The notes below the pieces were generated by a model. It worked only from the letters and a program-made list of their open reading frames with translations, made no database searches and had not been told where the DNA came from. The position numbers and the translations under genes were made by a program. DNA of 64,000 nt from Mycolicibacterium phlei. GTDB lineage: Bacteria > Actinomycetota > Actinomycetes > Mycobacteriales > Mycobacteriaceae. Where the stretch lies: NCBI RefSeq assembly GCF_001583415.1, contig NZ_CP014475.1, positions 3,968,001 to 4,032,000 of the forward strand, written 5' to 3'. Of this stretch, positions 53,280-61,497 are shown one piece after another (position 1 is the first letter of the stretch; the number at the start of each line of letters is the position of its first letter).

Positions 53280-53327
53280 GACGGTCCGCCCCGTCAGACG
53301 CTGCTGCGCCTGCCGGGACGGACCGTC
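53280..53327 (-). terminator. terminator of the PGRS gene
   Basis: Nested inverted repeats GACGGTCCG (53280-53288) / CGGACCGTC (53319-53327) lie about 20 bases beyond the stop codon of the glycine-rich protein. Confidence 0.65.
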
Positions 53328-53345
53328 GTGTCCTAGGACGGTTGG

Positions 53346-56300
53346 CTAGTCGTCGCCGGAGGAGTCGCCACCCCCGGAATCGGAACCCGACGAACCGTTG
53401 TCACCGTTCTGGCTGGTCCCGAGGCCGCCGTTGCCACCCGGGCCGGCGACGGTTCCGCCGTCGCCGCCGTTGCCGCCGACCCCGGTACCTCCGAAGGCGA
53501 TACCGAATCCACCCGAGCCGCCGCGCCCGCCACGACGGGTGCCGGTGCCGCCCTTACCGCCGGCGCCGCCCTCGCTGTCTCCGGTGATGCTCGCCGCGGA
53601 GCCGCCCCGCCCGCCGCGGGCACCCGTCGTCCCGTCGGTGCTGGTGCCTCCGTTGCCACCGGCACCGGCGACGCTGCCACCACTGATCGTGGCGCTGTTA
53701 CCGCCGTCGCCGCCGCTGCCGGGCACCTCTCCGCTACCGCCGTTGCCGCCCGATCCACCGGTGGCGCTGACGACCGAGGCCGCGTTGCCGCCGTTACCGC
53801 CGGCACCACCGTAAGTCGGTGCCTCACCGCCGTTTCCACCGTCACCACCGGTGGCGATGGCGATCCCGGTCGCCGACCCGCCCGCGCCGCCGTTGCCGGC
53901 CGCGAAGTCGCCCTCGCCGCCATCACCGCCGTCGCCGCCCTTACCGCCAGCCAGGGCCCAGCCGGTGCCGCCGCTGCCGCCGGGTCCGCCGAACAGGCCG
54001 CCCTTGCCGCCGTTTCCGCCGTCACCGGCCACACCGAGCAGGGTGTGCAGGAACGGCAGCTGGAAGGAGAAGTCGCCGCTGCTGCCGCCCTGGCCGCCGG
54101 TGCCGCCGAACACGCCGCCGGCACCGCCGTTACCGCCGGTGCCGCCGGTCACGATGGTGAACCGGTTGATGTCGATGCCCAGAGCCTGCACGAGCTGGCC
54201 GACGTCGATCCCGCCGACATCCATGTTGTCGAGGAACGAGTTGATGTCGATGCCGAACAGGTCGGCCAGGCCGCCCATCGCGAAGATGCCCTGGCCGCCG
54301 GTGCCGCCGGTGCCGCCGATAAGCCCGCCGGCGCCGCCGTTGCCGCCGGTGGCCTCCTCCGCGCCGATGAGGCCGGTGAGCTGGCTGAGGTCGAAGTCGA
54401 TCCCCGAGCCGTCCGTGTAGGCCTTCAGGAGTTCGACGACGACGTCCTCATCGAGCAGGTCGAACGGGTTGAGGTAGTACCTGGTACCGCCGCGACCGCC
54501 GTTGCCGCCGACGATGCTGCCGTCGCCGCCGTCCCCACCGTTACCCGCGGTGGCGTGTCCCACCGGCAGCGGCACGTTCTCGTCGAACGTGAAGAGGTCC
54601 AGGATGTTCCCGGAGAGGTTGAGGTTGGCGAACGTGGTGCCGCCGGTGGCGGTTCCACCGGTACCGCCGGCACCGCCGAACCACACGCTGGTCTCATCGC
54701 CCGAGCCGCCGACGCCGCCCGCGCCGCCGTTTCCGGTCAGGTTGCCGTCCGCGCTGCCGCCGTCACCGCCGCGACCTCCGAAGATGCCGGTGCCGCCGGC
54801 GCCACCGGCACCGCCGGTCGCCGTGCCCACGGCGATGCCCTCAGCCTTGGCCTTACCGACCTCGAACAGGCCGCCGAGGAGCTTGAGCAGAGGTCCTTCC
54901 ACATCGGCGACGCCATCGGCATTGGCCGCGCCGCCGTCGCCGCCGCGGCCACCGCCAAGCGTGCCCGCTCCACCGTCACCACCGGCACCACCGACGCCGT
55001 TCTGCGTCCCGTAACCGGAGCCGCCGGTACCACCCCAGCCGCCGAAGAGGTTGCCGTTGCCGCCTGCGCCACCCGCGCCGCCGATGCCGGTGCCGTTACC
55101 ACCGGTGCCGGTGGCGGCCACCGACGCCGGAAGGATGTCGTAGCCGCCGGTGTAGGTGTCGCTGACGAATTCCCGGATCGCGCCGGGAATCTCGATCGTC
55201 GTCGAGGTCCGCCCGACACCATCGGCGCTGCCCAGACCGCCCTGGCCGCCGCTGCCGCCCACGCCGAGGAAGCCGGCGTTACCGCCGCTGCCACCGGAAC
55301 CACCGACGCTGAGCCGCGGACCCGTACCGGTGCCACCGGCACCGCCGGTGCCGCCGACGCCGAGGACCGAGCCGCCATCGCCGCCGGCACCGCCCGAGCC
55401 GCCGGTTCCGGCCACCGCGGGGTCGAGCGAAACGGTGCTGCCGAGTCCGCCCGCACCGCCGGTGCCGCCGTTGCCGACCGCCGCGGCATCGCCACCGCGG
55501 CCGCCGTCACCACCGACACCGGCACCGGCCGCGAATGTTGTCCTCGTCGTGGGCTCAGACGTCGTAGGAGCGCTCCACGATCCCCAGCCGCTGATAATGT
55601 TCGACCGGGTCCTGGTGGTGGTCGTTACCACGGTCTCGATCGTGGTTTCACTGCCGACGTTCGTGCCGGCGCCGCCGACACCACCGGCCCCGGCCCCGGC
55701 CCCGCCGAGGAGGGTGCCCGCACCGCCGGCACCGCCGGTGCCGCCCTGCGCCGTGCTCGTTCCCGACACCGTGGCGTCGCCGCCGACGCCACCGGCACCG
55801 GCCGCTCCCAACAAGAGTCCGGCCGTGCCACCGGCACCACCGGCACCACCGGTCGCGTTGCCGGTAACGACGGTATAGGTCGTCTCCGTCGTCGTGGTCC
55901 GCGTCTCGCGGGTGTCGAAGATGCCGCCGCCGCTTGTTGTTGTGGTGCTCTTCGTTTCCGGCACCACCTCGCCTTCGGAGGCCGCGGTGCCGCCTGCGCC
56001 ACCGACTCCGCCGAAGCCGAGCAGACCGGCCACACCGCCGGCGCCGCCGGCACCACCCACCGCGTTACCGCCGGCCGTGGTGGCTGAACCACCGGCACCG
56101 CCGACGCCACCGCTGCCGAAGATCAGGCCGCCGCGACCGCCGTCACCGCCGGCCGCGCCGATCGCGTCGTCGAGTCCGGTCGCGGTGACCGAGGCACCCG
56201 CACCGCCGGCACCGCCGTTGCCGAGCAGTCCGGCCGCACCGCCGTTACCGCCGCGGCCGTCGTTGAACCCGAGGACCCCGTCGCCGCCGGCACCACCGTT

Positions 56301-56729
56301 GCCGATCAGGCCGGCCGCGCCGCCGATACCGCCGTAGGCGCCGTTGCCACCGTTACCCCACAGCAGGCCGCCGCGGCCACCGGCGCAGTTCTCGGTGCAT
56401 GTCGGGTCAAGCTCGAGGGCGTCAAGACCATTGCCGATCAGCAGGCCACCCGGCCCGATCAAGCGCAGGCCGGCAGCCGCCTGGTCGATAGCCGAGGGAT
56501 CCCCGAGTGCAAACGGGGAGGCACAACCGGGGTCGGACAGCAGGGTGCAGGCCGTCGACGCGGCAGGATCCGAATCGGCGTCGGCCGCGGCCGCGCCCGC
56601 TGCAAACATGGCGCCGGCGAAAACAGCTGCGTTGAGCGCAACCCCGCTGGCAATTCGCTTTGCTGTGACGTGGCGCCGCGAGGCGCTCTCAGCTGCCGAT
56701 ACACGCCGCTCAGCAGAGCTGTTTCCCAT
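53346..56729 (-). CDS. exported PGRS-type glycine-rich protein without PE domain
   Basis: A 1127-residue protein made almost wholly of GGxGG repeats (GGAGGAGG, GGNGGNGG) typical of the PGRS part of PE_PGRS proteins, but without a PE domain. Instead it starts with an N-terminal signal sequence (hydrophobic SGVALNAAVFAGAMFAAGA, cleavage near AAA-DAD) and a short region with four cysteines (CTLLSDPGC, CTENC). Such repeats form polyglycine II sandwich sheets and can bind calcium in relatives. The repeat array is interrupted by non-repetitive segments, for example the helix-like runs around EVGKAKAEGIAVG and LADLFGIDINSFLD. The ATG has GGGGAAG upstream. Function is unknown; surface location inferred. 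Confidence 0.85.
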   Translation of the reverse strand: MGNSSAERRVSAAESASRRHVTAKRIASGVALNAAVFAGAMFAAGAAAADADSDPAASTACTLLSDPGCASPFALGDPSAIDQAAAGLRLIGPGGLLIGNGLDALELDPTCTENCAGGRGGLLWGNGGNGAYGGIGGAAGLIGNGGAGGDGVLGFNDGRGGNGGAAGLLGNGGAGGAGASVTATGLDDAIGAAGGDGGRGGLIFGSGGVGGAGGSATTAGGNAVGGAGGAGGVAGLLGFGGVGGAGGTAASEGEVVPETKSTTTTSGGGIFDTRETRTTTTETTYTVVTGNATGGAGGAGGTAGLLLGAAGAGGVGGDATVSGTSTAQGGTGGAGGAGTLLGGAGAGAGGVGGAGTNVGSETTIETVVTTTTRTRSNIISGWGSWSAPTTSEPTTRTTFAAGAGVGGDGGRGGDAAAVGNGGTGGAGGLGSTVSLDPAVAGTGGSGGAGGDGGSVLGVGGTGGAGGTGTGPRLSVGGSGGSGGNAGFLGVGGSGGQGGLGSADGVGRTSTTIEIPGAIREFVSDTYTGGYDILPASVAATGTGGNGTGIGGAGGAGGNGNLFGGWGGTGGSGYGTQNGVGGAGGDGGAGTLGGGRGGDGGAANADGVADVEGPLLKLLGGLFEVGKAKAEGIAVGTATGGAGGAGGTGIFGGRGGDGGSADGNLTGNGGAGGVGGSGDETSVWFGGAGGTGGTATGGTTFANLNLSGNILDLFTFDENVPLPVGHATAGNGGDGGDGSIVGGNGGRGGTRYYLNPFDLLDEDVVVELLKAYTDGSGIDFDLSQLTGLIGAEEATGGNGGAGGLIGGTGGTGGQGIFAMGGLADLFGIDINSFLDNMDVGGIDVGQLVQALGIDINRFTIVTGGTGGNGGAGGVFGGTGGQGGSSGDFSFQLPFLHTLLGVAGDGGNGGKGGLFGGPGGSGGTGWALAGGKGGDGGDGGEGDFAAGNGGAGGSATGIAIATGGDGGNGGEAPTYGGAGGNGGNAASVVSATGGSGGNGGSGEVPGSGGDGGNSATISGGSVAGAGGNGGTSTDGTTGARGGRGGSAASITGDSEGGAGGKGGTGTRRGGRGGSGGFGIAFGGTGVGGNGGDGGTVAGPGGNGGLGTSQNGDNGSSGSDSGGGDSSGDD

Positions 56730-56920
56730 CAGGACTTCCCCTCGGAGTCGGGATGCGACTCCGTGTCACACCGCTTGAGCACGGGAGTGTAGCAATCTTT
56801 CCGGCATCAATTTCTAGGGAATCGTAGCGATTGAGCAAATTCGCTGGTGAAGGGATTTTGTCTATCAACCTAGGGCCTTTTGTCCCAAATACGGGAACAG
56901 CTACCTGACAGGTCTGTTGA

Positions 56921-56960
56921 TTCGGCAAACATCTGCCGAACGGCGGACAAAGCGTCCGCC
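56921..56960 (-). terminator. paired hairpins beyond the serine hydrolase gene
   Basis: Two adjacent seven-base perfect hairpins: TTCGGCA-AACATC-TGCCGAA (56921-56940) and GGCGGAC-AAAGC-GTCCGCC (56942-56960), located downstream of the stop at 57003. The flanking gap up to 56729 is A+T-richer and carries no gene. Confidence 0.6.
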
Positions 56961-57002
56961 TAGTTAGCAGCGGCCCATCGAGTCGCCGACGGGTCTGCAA
57001 AC

Positions 57003-58160
57003 TCAGGAGTCGTCGCTGAGGAGCTCCGGCGGTTGCGGGCCAAGTTCGTAGATGTTGCCAGGGGTCGCGATCCGCGTGACGTCGTAGGCGATCTCCCCCG
57101 CTGAATGCAGCTCGGGAACGTCGGAGTTGACGAAAACAACCAGGGTGGCGTCGCGTTCGGGCAGATACACCGCGACTGTCGCATAGCCCGGGATGTCGCC
57201 GTTGTGACCGCGCCACCCCTGCACGTCGAAGATCGCGAACGAGTAGTCCGTCCGGGGCGCCGCCGGCGACCCGCCGCTGAGGCGGGCGGCCTGCGTCTGC
57301 GGCGACAGCAGCGCCCCACTGCCCAACGCCCTGGCCCACGTCCGCAGGTCGTAGATGTTCGACACGATCTTGCCCGCCGCATCCGCCCACGCCGGGTTCC
57401 ACAGCGTCGCGTCGACGATCGCGCCGTCGGGCGCCTCGGTGTAGCCGTGATCGAACGGCTCGGGCAACCACCCATTGGCCGGATAGCTCGTCTGCGTCAG
57501 GCCGAGCGGCCCGAAGATGTTGTCCTGGAAGTACTTTCCGAGGGGAACCCCGGTCACCTTCTCGACCACCATGCCGAGCAGCACCGTGTTGGTGTTGGAG
57601 TACTCGTACTGGGTGCCCGGCGGAAAGTTCAGCGGCATCGCGAACGCGATGTCGAGCAGTTCGCGGGGCGTGATCCGGAGCGCGTCCGGCCCCAGCGGCG
57701 ACTCCCGATAGAGGCGGGCGATGAACTCCTCGCTCTCCGTGTAGTTCGGCAGCCCGCTGCGCATCCGGCCCAACAGGTCGAGTGTGATCTCATCACCCGA
57801 CGGCACACCCTCGACGTACTGAGAAATCGGATCGCTCAACCGGATTCGGCCCTGGTCGACCAGTTGGAGAATCGCCGTGCCGGTGAACGTCTTGGTGACA
57901 CTTCCGATCCGGTGGTGACTGTCGACCCGCATCGGAGCACCGGTGACCGTATCGGAGACCCCGAACGCCTTGACGTACTCGATCTCCCCCGGAATGGACA
58001 GGCTCACGATTGCGCCGGGCACACCCATCTGCGCCAGTCGTTCCTCGACCACCCGGTCCAGTCGGGCGGCCAGATCCGCCGGCTGCCCCACCGCGGGCGG
58101 CGCGACGGTGAACGTCAGCACCGCGATCAGCAATCCCACCAGAATTCGAATAGCCCTCAT
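57003..58160 (-). CDS. secreted serine beta-lactamase-fold hydrolase (class C/DD-peptidase type)
   Basis: A 385-residue protein with a signal sequence (first ~25 residues, cleavage near AVG-Q) and the three motifs of serine penicillin-recognising enzymes: SVTK (SxxK), YSN (YxN) and HNG (HxG in place of KTG). It belongs to the beta-lactamase/esterase family related to D-alanyl-D-alanine carboxypeptidases (pfam00144). The substrate could be peptidoglycan peptides, esters or beta-lactams and cannot be decided here. The start has a poor ribosome binding site. Confidence 0.87.
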   Translation of the reverse strand: MRAIRILVGLLIAVLTFTVAPPAVGQPADLAARLDRVVEERLAQMGVPGAIVSLSIPGEIEYVKAFGVSDTVTGAPMRVDSHHRIGSVTKTFTGTAILQLVDQGRIRLSDPISQYVEGVPSGDEITLDLLGRMRSGLPNYTESEEFIARLYRESPLGPDALRITPRELLDIAFAMPLNFPPGTQYEYSNTNTVLLGMVVEKVTGVPLGKYFQDNIFGPLGLTQTSYPANGWLPEPFDHGYTEAPDGAIVDATLWNPAWADAAGKIVSNIYDLRTWARALGSGALLSPQTQAARLSGGSPAAPRTDYSFAIFDVQGWRGHNGDIPGYATVAVYLPERDATLVVFVNSDVPELHSAGEIAYDVTRIATPGNIYELGPQPPELLSDDS

Positions 58161-58411
58161 AATTGGCCGAGCCTATCCCGCCTCGCGGCCATATCGCCTC
58201 TCAACTCCGCAAATTCCGTGGCGCCACGGTTTTTCATTCGTCACGTGCGAAAAGCGTCTGGAATGAGCCGCAAGGCAAATTGAATCCGCTGGTTAAGCGG
58301 CTTGTTCACGCGTTCGGAATTTCCTGTTCAATCCGTTTTTCCTCCCCAAGCCAGAAACGGATGCGATAGTTGACTAGCGAATGAACTGAGTTAGGCCGAC
58401 TGGGGGTATAG

Positions 58412-61264
58412 ATGGCCGTCGCTGGTTATGCGAAGTACATCGGTCGGGTGGGCGCGCTTGCTGTCGCGCTCGGGGTGACGGGGGCGGTCGCCGTCGCTCC
58501 CGGGATCGCCTGGGCAGACGAGCAGACGTCGTCGCCGACCAGCACTGACTCCCCCGGTTCACCCTCCGAACCGTCGGATCCCGACACCGGCGAGAGCCCG
58601 GAGGCCGAGAACGCCGTCGGCGCGCAGCCCACCGACGACGCCGACGAGGAGACCGGCGACGACGAAGTGGACCTCAGCGACGAGCTCGACGAGGAACTCG
58701 ATCTCGAGGACCCCGATGACGAGGAACCCACCGAGGAACCCGCCGACGAGGAGACCACCGAGGAAGAACCCGCCGACGAGTCTTCGTCCGACGGACTCCC
58801 CCCGGCCACGGAGCCGGATTCGGTCGAGGACACACCACCGAAATCCGACAACGAGGGCCCTGCCGCCATCGACGTCGTCATCGATGACGAGACCAGCTCC
58901 GCGAGAACGACATTCGCCGCCCACACCACCAGACGGTCGGAACCCGAAACCACCGAGACCTTCTCGACCGCGGCCGTCACCGTCGCACCGCTGCGCCTGC
59001 CCACCCCCGACCAGGTGATGCGCCAGGTCTCCGACGCCGTCACGACGTGCCTGTGCAACATCGTCAACGCGACGATCAAACTCGTCGACGCCGCCATGTC
59101 GCTGTTCACCGGCGGTTCGGCCGGGCCGGGCGGACCCGCCGCACCCCTGGACATCCCGATCGTCGGCGCCGTCCTCGAGTTCGCCCGCCGGGAGACCGCC
59201 CGCGTGATCGAGTTCGTCAGCAGGACGCCGGTGGCGCAGTTCCTGCACAGCCTGAGCACGCAGGTGACCGACGCCTTCAACAGCTTCGCGAACTCCCCGC
59301 TCGGACGCGAGATCTCGACGCTCATCACGCAGTTCTTCCAGCGTTGCGAGGAGCGGATCTCGCTGCCCGACGACCTCGAACGGGTGGTCGTCGTCGGCGG
59401 CCTCTCGGAGCCGACCGACTTCGCGTTCCTGCCCGGCAGCGACGATCCGGAGCGCATCGACCGCATCTTCATCACCGAAAAGTCCGGTGCCATCAAGATT
59501 TTCGACCCGCAGACCGGTACGGTCACGACGCTGACCAATCTGCCGACCGTCACCGCCGACGGTGAGCGCGGGCTCGTCGGCATCGAAATCGACCCGCAGT
59601 TCTGGACCGTCGGCGCCGAGGGCTACCACACCATCTACGTCGCCTACACCGGCGCGGACAACTACGACCGGCTGTCCAAGATCCGGCTCACCGAGACACT
59701 GGAGTTCTCCGAGGAGCAGGAACTTCTCGTCTCCACCGAACTGGGCAACAACTTCCACCACGGCGGTGAGCTCCAGTTCGATCCGCAGGGCCAGTACCTG
59801 TACTGGGCGGTGGGCGACAACACCTTCGGCGACAACGCCCAGGACCTGACCAACATCCACGGCAAGATCCTGCGTCTGGACCGCAACGGGCAGGCCCCGG
59901 CCGACAACCCCTTCTACAACACCCCGGGCGCGGTGCCGCAGATCTACGCCATCGGGCTGCGCAACCCGTTCCGATTCACGTTCGCCCCCAACGGGAAACT
60001 TCTGGTCGGTGACGTCGGCGAGGCGTCGTGGGAGGAGCTCAACGTCGTCACCGCCGGCGGCAACTACGGGTGGCCGTCAGAGGAGGGTGAGTGCACCGGG
60101 TGCGCATACGTCAACCCGGTGTACGCGTACCCGCACGGCGCTCCCCCGGCCAACGCCGGATCCATCACCGGGGTGCTGGTCTACACCGGCACAACGCTTC
60201 CCGAGCAGTACCGCAACAAGGTCTACATCGCCGACTACTCCAACGGCTGGATCAGGGAGCTCACCTTCGACCAGGAGTTCACCAGCCTGATCAGCGAGCG
60301 CTATCTCGACAGGACCGCCGGTACCCCGGTCAAACTCGACCAGGGCCCCGACGGCAACATCTACCAGCTCAACATCTACCCCGGCCAACTGCTGGTCATC
60401 CGGCCGTCCGGCGGCAACCGCGCGCCGACCGCCGTCATCGACGCCTCCGCGACCTCCGGCGCCGGGCAGAGCCTGACCGTGCAGTTCTCCGCAGCGGGCT
60501 CGACCGATCCCGACGGCGACACCCTGCAGTACCAGTGGGACTTCGGCAACGGGGAGACCTCCACCGAGGTGAACCCGATCGTCACGTTCACCAACAACGC
60601 GGCGTACACCTCCTACACGGTGACGCTGACGGTCACCGACGGCGAGAAGTCGAACACCACCACCCAGCGCATCGTCGTCGGCAGCACCCCGCCGGTCGCG
60701 ACGATCAAGGACACGCTGCCCAGCAATTACAACGCGGGCGACACCATCAGCTTCGAGGCCGAGGCGTTCGACGCGGAGGACGGCGACCTGCCTCCGGAGG
60801 CGTACAAGTGGACGGTCGTGTTCCACCACGCCGAGCACACACATCCGTTCCGCGACAACATCATCGGCACCGGCGGTACCATCACGATCCCGCGCACCCG
60901 CGACCAGCTGGGCAACACCTGGTACCGGATCACGCTCACGGTCACCGACAGCAGCGGACTGACCACCACGACCTACCGCGACATCCACCCGAACACGGTG
61001 AAGCTGACGTTCACCGCCAGCGACCCCAATGCGGCGTTCACCGTCGACGGGGTGCGCTACGTCGGCTCGTATGTGATCGAGGACGCCGTCGTCGGGGTCG
61101 AGCGGGTGGTGAGCGCGCCGTCCCCGCAACCGGTCCCCGGCGGTCAGTTCGTCTACGTCTCGTGGTCCGACGGCGGTGAACAGAGCCACACGATCGTCAC
61201 CCCCGGCGATGAGACCGACTACACGGTGAACTTCGAGTTCCAGCCGACTCTTCTGCTGGTGTGA
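58412..61264 (+). CDS. exported PQQ-type sugar dehydrogenase with PKD domain
   Basis: A 950-residue exported protein. Residues 1-36 are a signal sequence with the shared core YIGRVGALAVALG, cleaved near AWA-D. A very acidic linker (about 37-130, runs such as DELDEELDLEDPDDEE) follows, then a helical segment with VLEFARRETARV. Residues ~314-665 are a six-bladed GSDH domain (pfam07995) with GLVGIEIDP, NFHHGGEL and GDVGEASWEEL; in relatives this oxidises sugars with PQQ. Residues ~668-755 are a PKD domain (DPDGDTLQYQWDFGNGE), then two further beta domains. Whether PQQ or calcium is bound here is inferred. Start ATG follows a weak GGGGGTA. Confidence 0.82.
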   Translation: MAVAGYAKYIGRVGALAVALGVTGAVAVAPGIAWADEQTSSPTSTDSPGSPSEPSDPDTGESPEAENAVGAQPTDDADEETGDDEVDLSDELDEELDLEDPDDEEPTEEPADEETTEEEPADESSSDGLPPATEPDSVEDTPPKSDNEGPAAIDVVIDDETSSARTTFAAHTTRRSEPETTETFSTAAVTVAPLRLPTPDQVMRQVSDAVTTCLCNIVNATIKLVDAAMSLFTGGSAGPGGPAAPLDIPIVGAVLEFARRETARVIEFVSRTPVAQFLHSLSTQVTDAFNSFANSPLGREISTLITQFFQRCEERISLPDDLERVVVVGGLSEPTDFAFLPGSDDPERIDRIFITEKSGAIKIFDPQTGTVTTLTNLPTVTADGERGLVGIEIDPQFWTVGAEGYHTIYVAYTGADNYDRLSKIRLTETLEFSEEQELLVSTELGNNFHHGGELQFDPQGQYLYWAVGDNTFGDNAQDLTNIHGKILRLDRNGQAPADNPFYNTPGAVPQIYAIGLRNPFRFTFAPNGKLLVGDVGEASWEELNVVTAGGNYGWPSEEGECTGCAYVNPVYAYPHGAPPANAGSITGVLVYTGTTLPEQYRNKVYIADYSNGWIRELTFDQEFTSLISERYLDRTAGTPVKLDQGPDGNIYQLNIYPGQLLVIRPSGGNRAPTAVIDASATSGAGQSLTVQFSAAGSTDPDGDTLQYQWDFGNGETSTEVNPIVTFTNNAAYTSYTVTLTVTDGEKSNTTTQRIVVGSTPPVATIKDTLPSNYNAGDTISFEAEAFDAEDGDLPPEAYKWTVVFHHAEHTHPFRDNIIGTGGTITIPRTRDQLGNTWYRITLTVTDSSGLTTTTYRDIHPNTVKLTFTASDPNAAFTVDGVRYVGSYVIEDAVVGVERVVSAPSPQPVPGGQFVYVSWSDGGEQSHTIVTPGDETDYTVNFEFQPTLLLV

Positions 61265-61497
61265 CCCGCCGCAGCCGCACGTTGGCAAATTAAAACATTT
61301 CGCCTAAAGTCCGACGCTCTCCGAATCGGGTGAATCTCAGCAAATCGACTCACGGGCGTCTCAAACGTCCATACCCTGCATCATTCCTGTTAGAAACCTT
61401 CCAGTCCCGGCGAGCTGCGGCATATCCTCGCGTGAGGTAATGACTACGCGCCGACTGACGCGTCAGCACTGCGTTACTGAGCTACGGGGGCAGATGG

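Noticed and set aside
54045..56087. Long plus-strand open frames opposite the PGRS protein (up to 680 codons)
   Set aside because: They mirror the GGC/GCC repeat of the minus-strand gene; their products are low-complexity Ala/Pro/Arg/Val strings without start signals or domains.
53400..56400. Regular GCCGCCG repeats suggesting a CRISPR or minisatellite array
   Set aside because: Unit length is irregular and explained by GGxGG codons; no constant repeat with unique spacers.
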